Positions 17,361 through 26,659 are shown, counted from the first letter of the stretch. The stretch is DNA of 64,000 nucleotides from Devosia soli (GCF_000970455.1 NZ_LAJG01000048.1:124001-188000), one strand, 5' to 3'. The notes: a model not told the origin generated them from the sequence alone. Translations and numbers: made by a program.

Positions 17361-17419
17361 ATGCCTGAAAATATCAAGCGCCCGGCGGGATCAGGCATTT
17401 TTTCGGGACCATCAGGCAT
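17361..17419. promoter_or_regulatory. Three TCAGGCAT half-sites, candidate AraC-family operator
   Basis: TCAGGCAT occurs at 17391-17398 and 17412-17419, a direct repeat spaced exactly 21 bp, and in inverted orientation (ATGCCTGA) at 17361-17368. The array lies between the divergent AraC regulator and the aldo-keto reductase gene. Direct repeats at 21 bp fit AraC-family DNA binding; the distal inverted copy could serve looping or autoregulation. Confidence 0.55.
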
Positions 17420-17473
17420 GGTGGAACAGCCACCCTTGGTCCAAATTCCTTTCACGCAATGAAAGGTAGAATT

Positions 17474-18436
<963 letters not shown>

Positions 18437-18494
18437 TGCCGAAACCACAGGGCCGACCGATAACTGATCGGCCCCACCTCCAAAGGAGAATGAG

Positions 18495-18881
18495 ATGACC
18501 ACACCAATCGAAATTGTATCCGAGTTCTGCGCCGCTTTCGTTGAGGACGGCGGCAGAGCCGCTATCAGACGGTGGTTTAGTCCAGAGACAATTTGGGACA
18601 ACGTCGGCATCACGTCGACGACCGGAATTGAAGAAGCGATCGGTTTCATCGACGGGCTTGAGAAATCCATGGGTATCGCCACGGTCCGCATTGAGATGTT
18701 GGCGATCGCGGCAACCGGCAATCGGGTTCTCACCGAGCGCCTGGACATTTTCGAACGTGCTGATGGAAGCGAGATCGGTCGGACGACTCTCATGGGCATT
18801 TATGAGCTGGACGGTGATCACATTGCCGCATGGCGCGATTATGCTCACCCAAATGCACTCTCGATGGCGGCCGCTGACTGA
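18495..18881 (+). CDS. Limonene-1,2-epoxide hydrolase-like / SnoaL-like protein
   Basis: 128-aa alpha+beta cone-fold protein of the NTF2-like superfamily. The arrangement resembles the limonene-epoxide hydrolase group, including an Arg-x-Asp strand (TERLDIFERADG) and a terminal WRDY motif, which could supply the Asp-Arg-Asp triad that activates water. The N-terminal helix (PIEIVSEFCAAFVEDGG) fits. AAAGGAG precedes the ATG. It follows the interrupted reductase by 58 nt and probably belongs to the same transcription unit. Enzymatic activity is plausible, but NTF2-like proteins are often misassigned; the name is a family resemblance only. Confidence 0.75.
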   Translation: MTTPIEIVSEFCAAFVEDGGRAAIRRWFSPETIWDNVGITSTTGIEEAIGFIDGLEKSMGIATVRIEMLAIAATGNRVLTERLDIFERADGSEIGRTTLMGIYELDGDHIAAWRDYAHPNALSMAAAD

Positions 18882-18895
18882 ATAGAGATCATGTC

Positions 18896-19150
18896 ATGAA
18901 ACTCTCCGATCACATCGCCGCCAAGATCGCCAGCGAGCATCAAATGGAAGCTGCCACCGCAATGCACATAGTGGACCGCGTCATGCACGAGTTAGCTGAG
19001 GCTATCGTGGGCGGCAGCACAATCGACTTTCCCGGCGCCGGCACGCTCTACGCGGAGCAGGTTCCCGAACGGCGAGATCACCACCCTTCGACTGGAGAAG
19101 CGATAGCCACATCAGCCTCGGTTCGTGTCGCTTTTCGTCTGGCGCTTTAG
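18896..19150 (+). CDS. Divergent HU/IHF-like DNA-binding protein
   Basis: 84 aa. The pattern is that of a bacterial histone-like protein: two amphipathic helices (DHIAAKIASEHQMEAATAMHIVDRVMHEL), then IDFPGAGTLYAEQVPER, where canonical HU has a GFGTF-type strand, and HHPSTGEAI in place of the arm tip NPQTGEEI. The Lys/Arg-rich arm is depleted and the protein is acidic near the N-terminus, so binding strength is uncertain. It lies 14 nt after the LEH-like gene. ATG 18896 is chosen; ATG 18891 gives only two codons. Real gene status is likely but not proven. Confidence 0.6.
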   Translation: MKLSDHIAAKIASEHQMEAATAMHIVDRVMHELAEAIVGGSTIDFPGAGTLYAEQVPERRDHHPSTGEAIATSASVRVAFRLAL

Positions 19151-19347
19151 TCCGCATTTCGGCATCAACAACAACCAACCGAATGGCCGCAATGGGGTCG
19201 ACAGCCGCCGGCCGGCAAGCGCCCCATTCCGGACGTCATGGGAGCAATCCCCAACTCCCTAAAGCAGCCGTTCAGAAACAGTTCGGCATAAGCAATCGAC
19301 GACGTACTGGGCGTCGGTATTTCTGTCGGCCCCGCTATAGTGCAAGA

Positions 19348-20790
19348 TTATAAGGCCCGTGCGACGGATTTCTCAACGGTGGCTGTTTTTTCCGCGCGGG
19401 TCAGTACGTCGCCAACCATGATAAGCACCGGGCCATTTGGCGGTATGTTTTCCCCCATTTTGGCGGCCATGTGCTTGAGAGACGTATGAATGACAGTCTC
19501 GTTTGCTCGGCTGATGTCGCTGGCAATGGCCACGCCGGTCTGCGGTGGCATGCCGTGGGTGATCAGCGCTTTGGCAATGGCGGCGCCGTTGCGCCCCGCC
19601 ATATAATAAACATGGGTGGTCGACGGATCGCTAAGTGCTCGCCAGTCGAGATTATCCGGCAGACCACCGTCACGGGAATGGCCAGTAACGAAGCGGACGG
19701 ATTGGGCGCATTCGCGATGGGTAAGCGAGATGTTGAGGCCCGCCGCTAGCGCCATGGCCGCACTGATGCCGGGGACTACATGGACGGGAATATTCTCCGC
19801 CTCGAGCGCAGCGATCTCCTCTCCTGCGCGGCCGAAGATCATCGGATCGCCAGACTTGAGGCGGACGACATGGTGGCCTTGTTTGGCCAAGGAGATCATC
19901 ATGGCATTGATGTCTTCTTGCTTGCAGCTTGGTCGGCCGCTGCGTTTGCCGACGAGAATGCGCTTGGCTTCGCGACGAGCGAGCTCAAGGACATCGTCGG
20001 AGACGAGATCGTCGAAGAGGATGATGTCGGCGGATTGGAGGGCACGCACGGCCTTGATGGTGAGATATTCGGCGTCGCCCGGGCCGGCGCCGACGAGGGT
20101 CACCTTGCCGGCTTGTGCTGTCTTGGCGGTGGCGAGCCAGTTGGAAATAAGGCTCTCGTCGGGGGCGCGGAGGAAGGCGGCCTCCGAAAGGTTTTCCCAC
20201 AAGGCGCGGCGTTGCGGACCGTGATCGAGGAGGGCGGTGACCTGGTCGCGCACCGTTTTGGCGATATTGGCCCAGCCGGCGAGAGCGGGCGGCAGCAACA
20301 TTTCGATGCGTCGCCGGACGGCCTGGCCGAGAATGGGGGCGGCGCCGGCGGTGGAAATGCCGACGACGAGGGGGGATCGATTGACGATGGCGCCGAACTG
20401 GAAGCTGCAGAAGTCGGGCTTGTCGATGACATTGACGGGGACGCCCATGGATTTGGCATGGGTGGCGAAGTCGGCGGCTTCGAGGTCGTCGCAATCGCCC
20501 ACGGCTATAGCGAGATCGGTCCAGGGGGCCGTGCGCCAATCGACGTGGTGGAGGTGGACGCGGGCGGACTTGGCAAGCGCCAGCGTCTCGGTGCTGCAAT
20601 CGGCTTCCGGGGCATAGACGAGCACTTCGGCGCCGGTGGCGGCGAGGAGTTCGGCTTTCCAGGCCGCGGCGTCGGAGCCGCCGGCGACAAGCACGCGCTT
20701 GTCGGCAAGGATATAGAAGACCGGCAGCGTGGCGAGGTCGGCCATGCGCGGAGCTTGAGGAGTAGGACGCGTCTGGGGCACGATATGCAT
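19348..20790 (-). CDS. cysG: Siroheme synthase (CysG)
   Basis: 480-aa fusion that turns uroporphyrinogen III into siroheme, the cofactor of the nitrite reductase encoded upstream. The N-terminal precorrin-2 dehydrogenase/ferrochelatase part has a Rossmann motif VLVAGGSDAAAWKAELL (about residue 35) and ends in the dimerisation and Sirohm central regions. The C-terminal SAM uroporphyrinogen methyltransferase begins at VTLVGAGPGDAEYLTIKAV (about residue 230), with VVRLKSGDPMIFGRAGEE and VVPGISAAMALAA. ATG 20790 is preceded by AGGAGA; longer in-frame starts are unsupported. It is the last gene of nirB-nirD-FNT-cysG, 22 nt behind the channel gene. Confidence 0.93.
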   Translation of the reverse strand: MHIVPQTRPTPQAPRMADLATLPVFYILADKRVLVAGGSDAAAWKAELLAATGAEVLVYAPEADCSTETLALAKSARVHLHHVDWRTAPWTDLAIAVGDCDDLEAADFATHAKSMGVPVNVIDKPDFCSFQFGAIVNRSPLVVGISTAGAAPILGQAVRRRIEMLLPPALAGWANIAKTVRDQVTALLDHGPQRRALWENLSEAAFLRAPDESLISNWLATAKTAQAGKVTLVGAGPGDAEYLTIKAVRALQSADIILFDDLVSDDVLELARREAKRILVGKRSGRPSCKQEDINAMMISLAKQGHHVVRLKSGDPMIFGRAGEEIAALEAENIPVHVVPGISAAMALAAGLNISLTHRECAQSVRFVTGHSRDGGLPDNLDWRALSDPSTTHVYYMAGRNGAAIAKALITHGMPPQTGVAIASDISRANETVIHTSLKHMAAKMGENIPPNGPVLIMVGDVLTRAEKTATVEKSVARAL

Positions 20791-20812
20791 CTGCCGGTCT
20801 CCTTTCTTGCGC

Positions 20813-21667
20813 TTATTCGGCGGCGACGGGGATGATCTTTTCGCTGCGATCACCGGCGAAGGGTTGGCGCCGGGGCGCCGTGCGTGAGTGGGTGGCGTAA
20901 AGCGTGAGGCCGACAAAGCTGAGGCCGCCCACGAGATTGCCGATGACAGTGGGGATTTCGTTCCAGACCAGGTAATCCATGATCGAGAACTGGCCGCCGA
21001 GCATGATGCCCGAGGGGAAGAGGAACATGTTCACGATGGAATGCTCAAAGCCCATATAGAAGAAGAGCATGATGGGCATCCACATGCCGATGACCTTGCC
21101 GGAGACCGAGGTCGACATCATCGCGGCAACGACGCCGGTGGAGACCATCCAGTTGCAAAGGACGCCGCGGATGAAGAGCGTCAGCATGCCGGCGGCGCCG
21201 TGGGCGGCGTAGCCCATGGTTCGGCCTTCCCCGATATGGCCGATCTTTTCGCCGACCGCGTCGGGCGCCTGGCTGAAGCCGAAGGTGACGATGACCGCCA
21301 TCATCAGGGCGACAAGCATGGCGCCGGCGAAATTGCCGGTGAAAACGAGGCCCCAATTGCGCAGGACGCCGCCAAGGGTGACGCCGCGACGACGATCGAT
21401 AAGGGCGAGCGGGGCGAGGGTGAAGACGCCCGTAAGGAGGTCAAAACCCATGAGGTAGAGAAGGATGAAGCCGACCGGAAAGAGCACGGCGCCGAGAAGC
21501 GGCTGGCCTGTTTGCACGGTAATGGTGATGGCGAAGGCAGCGGCGAGCGCCAGGATGGCGCCGGCCATGAAGGAGCGGATCAGCGTGTCGCGGGTGGACA
21601 TGAAGACCTTCGCCTCGCCGGCATCGATCATTTTGGTGACGAAGTCCTTGGGGGCTACGTAGTCCAT
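20813..21667 (-). CDS. Formate/nitrite transporter family channel (FocA/NirC-like)
   Basis: 284-aa inner-membrane protein with the six-helix FNT fold: LIRSFMAGAILALAAAFAITI as first helix, a second around GAVLFPVGFILLYLMG, NWGLVFTGNFAGAMLVAL, the conserved FIRGVLCNWMVSTGV segment bearing the half-helix Asn, and MPIMLFFYMGFEHSIVNMF with the pore-associated His and Asn. Position in the nirBD operon argues for nitrite import or export (NirC role) rather than formate. ATG 21667 is chosen because the extended frame upstream is Pro/Ser-rich and not family-like. It follows nirD by 40 nt. Confidence 0.9.
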   Translation of the reverse strand: MDYVAPKDFVTKMIDAGEAKVFMSTRDTLIRSFMAGAILALAAAFAITITVQTGQPLLGAVLFPVGFILLYLMGFDLLTGVFTLAPLALIDRRRGVTLGGVLRNWGLVFTGNFAGAMLVALMMAVIVTFGFSQAPDAVGEKIGHIGEGRTMGYAAHGAAGMLTLFIRGVLCNWMVSTGVVAAMMSTSVSGKVIGMWMPIMLFFYMGFEHSIVNMFLFPSGIMLGGQFSIMDYLVWNEIPTVIGNLVGGLSFVGLTLYATHSRTAPRRQPFAGDRSEKIIPVAAE

Positions 21668-21707
21668 TGGGAGTCTCCTGGGGTCTGGTCGTGGGGATGA
21701 AGGGGGG

Positions 21708-22058
21708 TCAGGCCGCAGGGGCGGCGGAAAGAATACTGGCGTCGATGAAGAGGCGGCCGCCGTCACTGCGCATGGGATAGGTGCGGACGGCGCCCTTGTC
21801 GGCGCCCTGGGCTTCGCCTGTTTCAAGGGAGAAGACCCAGTTGTGGAGGGGGCAGGTGACCTGCGCCCCGTGGACAATGCCCTGGCTCAGGGGGCCGCCC
21901 TTGTGCGGGCACTTGTCGTCGATGGCGAAAACTTCGTCGGTGGCGGTGCGGAAAACGGCGATCTTGCCGAAGGCAGTGATGATGCAGCGGGCGCCGCGGC
22001 GGGGGACATCGGCGAGGGCGCCGATTTCGACCCAAGTAATGGGGCTCATGTCGGTCAT
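21708..22058 (-). CDS. nirD: Nitrite reductase [NAD(P)H] small subunit
   Basis: 116-aa Rieske-fold subunit of assimilatory siroheme nitrite reductase. The Rieske-type ligand positions appear as DKCPHKGGPLSQG and CPLHNWVFSLETGEA, so a [2Fe-2S] centre is likely retained. The ATG at 22058 (MTDMSPITWVEIG) lies 5 nt after the nirB stop; the longer upstream open frame lies antiparallel in codon sense to nirB and is discarded. It works with NirB to reduce nitrite to ammonium in the cytoplasm. Confidence 0.93.
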   Translation of the reverse strand: MTDMSPITWVEIGALADVPRRGARCIITAFGKIAVFRTATDEVFAIDDKCPHKGGPLSQGIVHGAQVTCPLHNWVFSLETGEAQGADKGAVRTYPMRSDGGRLFIDASILSAAPAA

Positions 22059-22063
22059 CGCGA

Positions 22064-24508
22064 TCACTCCGCCGCCTGCAGCATCGACAACTCGGCCATG
22101 GCGGCGAATTCGTGCGCGTCCTTGCCGTTGACGCGCTCCTCCCAGGGGTCGACCTGGGCGAATTGCTGCGAATAAACGAAGCGTTCGAAGAGCTGTTGGC
22201 GCCTGGCCAGATCCTCCACGACGGCGGCCTTGATCGACGGGATGCCGACGCGCTTCATCCACTTGTAGATGCGCTCGAGATAGCGGCCCTGCTCGCGATA
22301 GAGCTGGGTAAGGGCGGCGATGATCTCGATGGCCTCGTTTTCGGTCTTGGCGTGGCAGAGGACTTCCGTGCCTCGGATATCGAGGCCGGCGGCACCGCCG
22401 AAATGGATCTCGTAGCCGCTCTCGACGCAGATGACGCCGATATCCTTGCAGGTGGCTTCGGCGCAGTTGCGCGGGCAGCCCGAGACGGCGAGCTTGAGCT
22501 TTGCCGGGGTCCATGAGCCCCACATGAACTTTTCGATCCGGATGCCGAGGCCGGTCGAATCCTGGGTGCCGAAGCGGCACCAGTCGGAACCGACGCAGGT
22601 TTTGACAGTGCGGAGACCTTTGGCATAGGCGGCGCCAGACACCATGCCGGCAGCATTGAGATCGGCCCAGACGGCTGGCAGGTCTTCCTTCTTGACGCCC
22701 AGGAGGTCGATGCGCTGCCCGCCGGTCACCTTGATAGTGGGTACGTCGAATTTTTCGGCGACGTCGGCGATGGCGCGCAACTCTTTGACATTGGTGATGC
22801 CGCCGAACATGCGCGGCACGACCGAATAGGTGCCGTCCTTCTGGATATTGGCGTGGACGCGCTCGTTGATGAAGCGCGACTGGCCATCGTCCTCGTATTC
22901 TCCGGGCCAGTTAGCGACGAGATAATAGTTGAGGGCTGGCCGACATTTGGCGCAGCCACAGGAGGTCTTCCAGCCCAGCTCCTGCATGACGGCAGGGATG
23001 GACTTCAATTCTTGCGCGATAATGAGGCGACGCACTTCGTCGTGGCCGAGCTCAGTGCAATTGCACATTGGCTGGATGGCAGCGGGATTGTAGGCGTCGC
23101 CCAGCGTCGCCATCAGCAGCTTTTCGACAAGGCCTGTGCAGGAGCCACAGGAGGCGGAGGCCTTGGTATGAGCACGGACATCATCGAGCGAGGTGAGACC
23201 CTGGGCTGAGATGGCGTCAGTGATCTTGCCTTTGCAGACGCCGTTGCAGCCGCAGATTTCGGCGTCGGCGGGGAGGGCGGCGACGGCGGCCAGCGGATCG
23301 GCAACGGCGCCGCCTCCATAGGATTGGCCGTAGATCAGCGTGTCGCGCATCTGCGAGATGTCGGTTCCGCGCTTGATGAGATCGAAGAACCAGGCGCCAT
23401 CGCCCGTCTCGCCGTAGAGGACCGTACCGATTACCTTGTTGCCGGCGAGGACGACGCGCTTGTAAATCCCGGAGGCGGCATTGCGCAGGACGATCTCCTC
23501 GCGGCCCTCGCCCTCAGCGAAATCGCCGGCGGAATAGAGATTGACGCCGGTAACCTTTAGATGGGTAGCCGTCTTGGGTGCAACGAAGGCTGCAGCCTCT
23601 CCGACAAGTGTCTTAGCGGCCACCTTGGCCATGTCGTAGAGCGGCGCTACGAGCCCATAGACGGCGCCCTCGTGTTCGACGCATTCGCCAAGGGCGAGAA
23701 TATTGGGATTGGAGGTACGCATGGCGCTGTCGACAACCACGCCGCGCTGCACCTCGATCCCCGCATCGGTGGCGAGGCGGGTCTCGGGGCGAATGCCGGC
23801 CGCCATGACGACGAGGTCGGCTTCGTAGATCGTGCCGTCTTCGAGCAGCACCGCTTCCACACGGTCGGTGCCAAGGATGGCCTTGGTCTGTGCCCGGCAA
23901 TGGATTTTTATGCCGCGGCGGCCAAGTTCGCGTTCAAGGAGATAGCCGGCGGCGGGGTCGAGCTGCCGGTCCATCAGGTGCCCGGCGAGATGCAGCACCA
24001 CGACATGCATGCCGCGGCCACGCAGAGCAGCGGCGGCTTCGAGGCCAAGGAGACCACCGCCGATGACGACGGCGCGGCTGCCGGGACAATCGGCGGCCGA
24101 AAGCATGGCGTTGACGTCATCGAGGTCGCGGAAGGCGCGCACGCCAGGAAGGTCGTGGCCGGCGATGGGCAGGATGAAGGGGGCGGAGCCGGTGGCGATG
24201 ACCAGCTTGTCGTATGGCGTCTCGACGCCATTGGCGAAGACTGTGCGGGCGGTGCGGTCGATACGGGTCACGGCGTGGCCGAAGCGCGTGTCGACCCCAT
24301 TGGCCGCGTACCAGTCGGCGTCGTGGGTGACGATGTCCTCATAGGCCTTTTCGCCTGCAAGGACCGCCGAGAGCATGATGCGGTTGTAGTTGCCGCGCGG
24401 CTCGGAGCCGAAGAGGGTGACCTCGTAATTATGTGATGTCTCAAAAAGGTGCTCGAGCATGCGCCCGGAGGCCATACCAGCACCGATGATGACGAGCTTC
24501 TCGGTCAT
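22064..24508 (-). CDS. nirB: Nitrite reductase [NAD(P)H] large subunit
   Basis: 814-aa cytoplasmic siroheme enzyme. In order: FAD/NAD(P)H domain starting at LVIIGAGMASGRMLE with the second Rossmann motif VVIGGGLLGLEAAAAL; two BFD-like [2Fe-2S] regions (EICGCNGVCKGKI through SCGSCTGLV, then MCNCTELGHDEV through SCGCAKCRPALNYY); nitrite/sulfite reductase ferredoxin-like half; and the siroheme-[4Fe-4S] module with VGSDWCRFGTQDSTGL and SGCPRNCAEATCKDIG carrying the cluster cysteines. Length matches the family. It is the first gene of nirB-nirD-FNT-cysG and is preceded by a sigma-54-like promoter and a two-hairpin antitermination leader, so expression should need nitrogen limitation plus nitrate or nitrite. 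Confidence 0.96.
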   Translation of the reverse strand: MTEKLVIIGAGMASGRMLEHLFETSHNYEVTLFGSEPRGNYNRIMLSAVLAGEKAYEDIVTHDADWYAANGVDTRFGHAVTRIDRTARTVFANGVETPYDKLVIATGSAPFILPIAGHDLPGVRAFRDLDDVNAMLSAADCPGSRAVVIGGGLLGLEAAAALRGRGMHVVVLHLAGHLMDRQLDPAAGYLLERELGRRGIKIHCRAQTKAILGTDRVEAVLLEDGTIYEADLVVMAAGIRPETRLATDAGIEVQRGVVVDSAMRTSNPNILALGECVEHEGAVYGLVAPLYDMAKVAAKTLVGEAAAFVAPKTATHLKVTGVNLYSAGDFAEGEGREEIVLRNAASGIYKRVVLAGNKVIGTVLYGETGDGAWFFDLIKRGTDISQMRDTLIYGQSYGGGAVADPLAAVAALPADAEICGCNGVCKGKITDAISAQGLTSLDDVRAHTKASASCGSCTGLVEKLLMATLGDAYNPAAIQPMCNCTELGHDEVRRLIIAQELKSIPAVMQELGWKTSCGCAKCRPALNYYLVANWPGEYEDDGQSRFINERVHANIQKDGTYSVVPRMFGGITNVKELRAIADVAEKFDVPTIKVTGGQRIDLLGVKKEDLPAVWADLNAAGMVSGAAYAKGLRTVKTCVGSDWCRFGTQDSTGLGIRIEKFMWGSWTPAKLKLAVSGCPRNCAEATCKDIGVICVESGYEIHFGGAAGLDIRGTEVLCHAKTENEAIEIIAALTQLYREQGRYLERIYKWMKRVGIPSIKAAVVEDLARRQQLFERFVYSQQFAQVDPWEERVNGKDAHEFAAMAELSMLQAAE

Positions 24509-24552
24509 TGAGTCGACTGCTCTCGTTATGGCGGTCTTTCAAAACCGCGCGG

Positions 24553-24626
24553 CCAAAACGAAAACGCCGCCAACCGTCGCGACCTGTCTCCCATGGGGAG
24601 AGCCGGTCTTGATGGTTGGCGGCGTT
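24553..24626 (-). terminator. Intrinsic terminator in the nirB leader (attenuator)
   Basis: Read on the minus strand, AACGCCGCCAACC (24626-24614 complemented) pairs perfectly over 13 bp with GGTTGGCGGCGTT (24575-24563). The enclosed 38 bases form a further stem (GACC/GGTC and CTCCC-type pairs around 24587-24601). TTTTCGTTTT follows directly. This is the strongest terminator signal in the window and lies only about 55 nt before the nirB ATG, so it should stop transcription by default. Confidence 0.88.
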
Positions 24627-24658
24627 GCCAGATGTTGTGGCGCCCGTCATTGGACGCC
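24617..24658 (-). promoter_or_regulatory. Two-hairpin ANTAR (NasT) target RNA in the nirB leader
   Basis: On the minus strand hairpin P1 is GGCGTCC, loop AATGAC, GGGCGCC (24658-24639; seven pairs, one G-U). Hairpin P2 is TGGC, loop AACGCC, GCCA (24630-24617). Both loops are six bases with A at position 1 and G at position 4, the rule established for ANTAR-protein RNA targets. They are 8 nt apart. P2 consumes most of the 5' arm of the terminator, so the two structures exclude one another. The NasT gene with its ANTAR domain is at 26072-26659. Confidence 0.8.
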
Positions 24659-24694
24659 GGAATTTTGCTGCGCCGAAGCGCTCGCAGACCTTAT

Positions 24695-24710
24695 TGCATG
24701 AACCGTGCCA
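24695..24710 (-). promoter_or_regulatory. Sigma-54-type promoter of the nirB operon
   Basis: Minus strand TGGCACG (24710-24704), four bases, then ATGCA (24699-24695). The GG and GC dinucleotides are exactly 10 bases apart, as RpoN promoters require; only one base differs from the TTGCA -12 consensus. The inferred start, near 24685, lies about 27 nt before hairpin P1. I found no clear NtrC dyad upstream. Confidence 0.7.
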
Positions 24711-24819
24711 GATCGGCGGCGGAGATAAATGTTCAGAGTTGGCAGATGCTTACGGCTTGTCCCGCGACGCTGGAGCGCGCGGAGCGCTGGTGCCTGCGCA
24801 CACGGCTATAGCAGATTGC

Positions 24820-26055
24820 TTATTCTGTGCGCAGATCGCGCGACTGGCCTCTAATATAATCATCGAGATAATCGAGGTCGAATTGCGACCCGTCGAAGAA
24901 CCCGTCAGGCCCGAGAGTCAGGTGGCCGCCGACGGCGCCGACTTCCGTCGGTTCGACGAGTGCGCCTTCGATCTTGCTGCTGGCGCCGGGGACGGGCATG
25001 CCCATGCCGGAGAGGGCGGCGCGATAAAGATCGGGGCGATAACTTGCGGCCGCCTTTCGCGCATTTTCCGGCGTATGGGTGACCTGACCCCAGCGCACCA
25101 TCTGCGAATAGAACCACAGTGCGTGGCTGACCCACGGGAAATTGGCGGCGCGGGAATAGGGCACGAAAAAGTCGGGGATCGGCTCTTCGACGTCCGGAGC
25201 GAATTGCAGCCGGCCGGTGAGGGCGCGCAGGATGAGATTGGCGTCGATGCCGAGGCGATCTTCGCGCGCCAGCATCGCGGCGATGGCGGCGTGATTGGTC
25301 GGGTCTTCACACCAGCGCGCGGCGCGGGTGGCGGCGCGGAGGAGGGCGGCCAACTGCTCGGGAAAACGCTCGGCCCATTGAAGCCGCGTGCCAAGCACCT
25401 TGTCCGGACTCATCTGCCAGATATGGCCCTTGGTGGTGACGATGCGCCCGACACCGCGGGCGACGGCGACCGAGCCAAAGGGCTCGCCGACACAAAAGCC
25501 GTCGGTGCGTTTGGCGGCGAGGGCATCGGCCTGGAGCGGGGGTGGCACGATGACGATATCGACGTCATTGTCGGGGTCCATCCCGGAGGCCGCCAGCCAA
25601 TAGCGCAGCGCGTAATTGTGGGCGCTTTCGGGATGAACGACGGCAAGGCGCAGATGCGGCTCGCCGCCGCGGTTTCGTTCCTCGACCACTTTTCGCAGGG
25701 CGGCGCCGACCGGACCCGGCGCACCGTCCTCCGGCGCGCCTGCCTCGGCCATCTTGGCCCAGACGGCATTGGACATGGTCATCGCCGCGCCCCCGAGGCC
25801 AAGCGCCATGGGCGCAATCACCGCCGCATCGAGGGGGGTGAGGCCAAGATTGGCGCTGAGCGGCATGGGGCCGAGCATATGCGCGACATCGAGATGGCCG
25901 ATGGCGACACGATCGCGAATATTGGCCCAAGAGGTCTCGCGCACGAGATTGAGGTGGAGGCCCTCGCTTTCGGCAAAGCCGAATTCTTCGGTGGCAAGCA
26001 GCACCACGCTATCGAGCAGCGGCACATAGCCGGCGGTGATCTGCGTCAGGCCCAT
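24820..26055 (-). CDS. nasS: Nitrate/nitrite sensor NasS (NrtA/CmpA-like, cytoplasmic)
   Basis: 411-aa protein of the nitrate/bicarbonate ABC-binding-protein superfamily without signal peptide or lipobox: it begins MGLTQITAGYVPLLDSVVLLATEEFGF. Matching features are GHLDVAHMLGPMPL, VHPESAHNYALRYWLAASGM and TDGFCVGEPFGSVAVA. In NasS-NasT systems such a soluble sensor holds NasT inactive until it binds nitrate or nitrite. The absence of export signal, of any ABC permease or ATPase nearby, and the position 16 nt after nasT favour NasS over a transporter component. The start at 26055 is chosen because the in-frame extension overlaps nasT and is not conserved-looking. Confidence 0.88.
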   Translation of the reverse strand: MGLTQITAGYVPLLDSVVLLATEEFGFAESEGLHLNLVRETSWANIRDRVAIGHLDVAHMLGPMPLSANLGLTPLDAAVIAPMALGLGGAAMTMSNAVWAKMAEAGAPEDGAPGPVGAALRKVVEERNRGGEPHLRLAVVHPESAHNYALRYWLAASGMDPDNDVDIVIVPPPLQADALAAKRTDGFCVGEPFGSVAVARGVGRIVTTKGHIWQMSPDKVLGTRLQWAERFPEQLAALLRAATRAARWCEDPTNHAAIAAMLAREDRLGIDANLILRALTGRLQFAPDVEEPIPDFFVPYSRAANFPWVSHALWFYSQMVRWGQVTHTPENARKAAASYRPDLYRAALSGMGMPVPGASSKIEGALVEPTEVGAVGGHLTLGPDGFFDGSQFDLDYLDDYIRGQSRDLRTE

Positions 26056-26071
26056 GACCAAATCTTCTCCT

Positions 26072-26659
26072 TCATGGTCCCAGCAACTCCGCGGCGGTGA
26101 CGACCGCTTGGGCAATCTCGGCGATCTTGCGATTCTGATTCATCGCAGTGGTGCGCAGCAGCGCATAGGCCGCGTCTTCGGAAAGCCCGCGCGTCGACAT
26201 CAGGATGCCCTTGGCCTTATCGATCACCTTGCGACCCTGCAATTCGGAACGCGCAGCCTCGAGTTCGCCCTGCAGGCGTGAAAAGGCGCGGAAGCGGACG
26301 ATGGCCATGTCGAGGATTGGCTTGATCCGGTCTTTTCGCAAGCCATCGACCACATAGGCGGAAACACCGGCATCAACGGCCGCTTCGATCTCGGCCGGAT
26401 CGGCCTTGTCGACAAACATGGCAACGGGACGCCTAAGGCTCCGCGACAGGGCGAAGAAATGCTCAAGCACGTCGCGATTTGGGTTTTCGAGATCGATAAT
26501 GACCACATCGGGCGAGATGGCGCCGATCTTTTGTGCGATATCCTCAATATCGACAATGACCTTCACAGTCTGATGCCCAGCCTCACGCAACCCTGCTTCG
26601 ATAATCGAAGCGCGGATGGGATTGTCATCGATGACGAGGATAGACAACGGATCGGCCAT
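26072..26659 (-). CDS. nasT: ANTAR-domain antiterminator NasT
   Basis: 195-aa response-regulator-like protein. The receiver-like domain spans residues 1-120 (ILVIDDNPIRASIIE, DVVIIDLENPNRD with the putative phospho-acceptor Asp, MFVDKADP). The C-terminal ANTAR RNA-binding domain at about 130-190 contains QGRKVIDKAKGILMSTRGLSEDAAYALLR and ends with NRKIAEIAQAVV. The family binds two-hairpin leader RNAs to prevent termination. The target is seen upstream of nirB. It is the first gene of nasT-nasS, so the sensor and the antiterminator are made together. Confidence 0.93.
   Translation of the reverse strand: MADPLSILVIDDNPIRASIIEAGLREAGHQTVKVIVDIEDIAQKIGAISPDVVIIDLENPNRDVLEHFFALSRSLRRPVAMFVDKADPAEIEAAVDAGVSAYVVDGLRKDRIKPILDMAIVRFRAFSRLQGELEAARSELQGRKVIDKAKGILMSTRGLSEDAAYALLRTTAMNQNRKIAEIAQAVVTAAELLGP

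Noticed and set aside
24780-24830. NtrC binding dyad upstream of the nirB promoter
   Set aside because: GTGC-CTGC-GCAC is palindromic but the half-sites are in the opposite orientation and at the wrong spacing for NtrC.
24820-26055. Periplasmic nitrate-binding protein NrtA
   Set aside because: There is no signal peptide, lipobox, permease or ATPase gene; adjacency to nasT fits the soluble sensor NasS.
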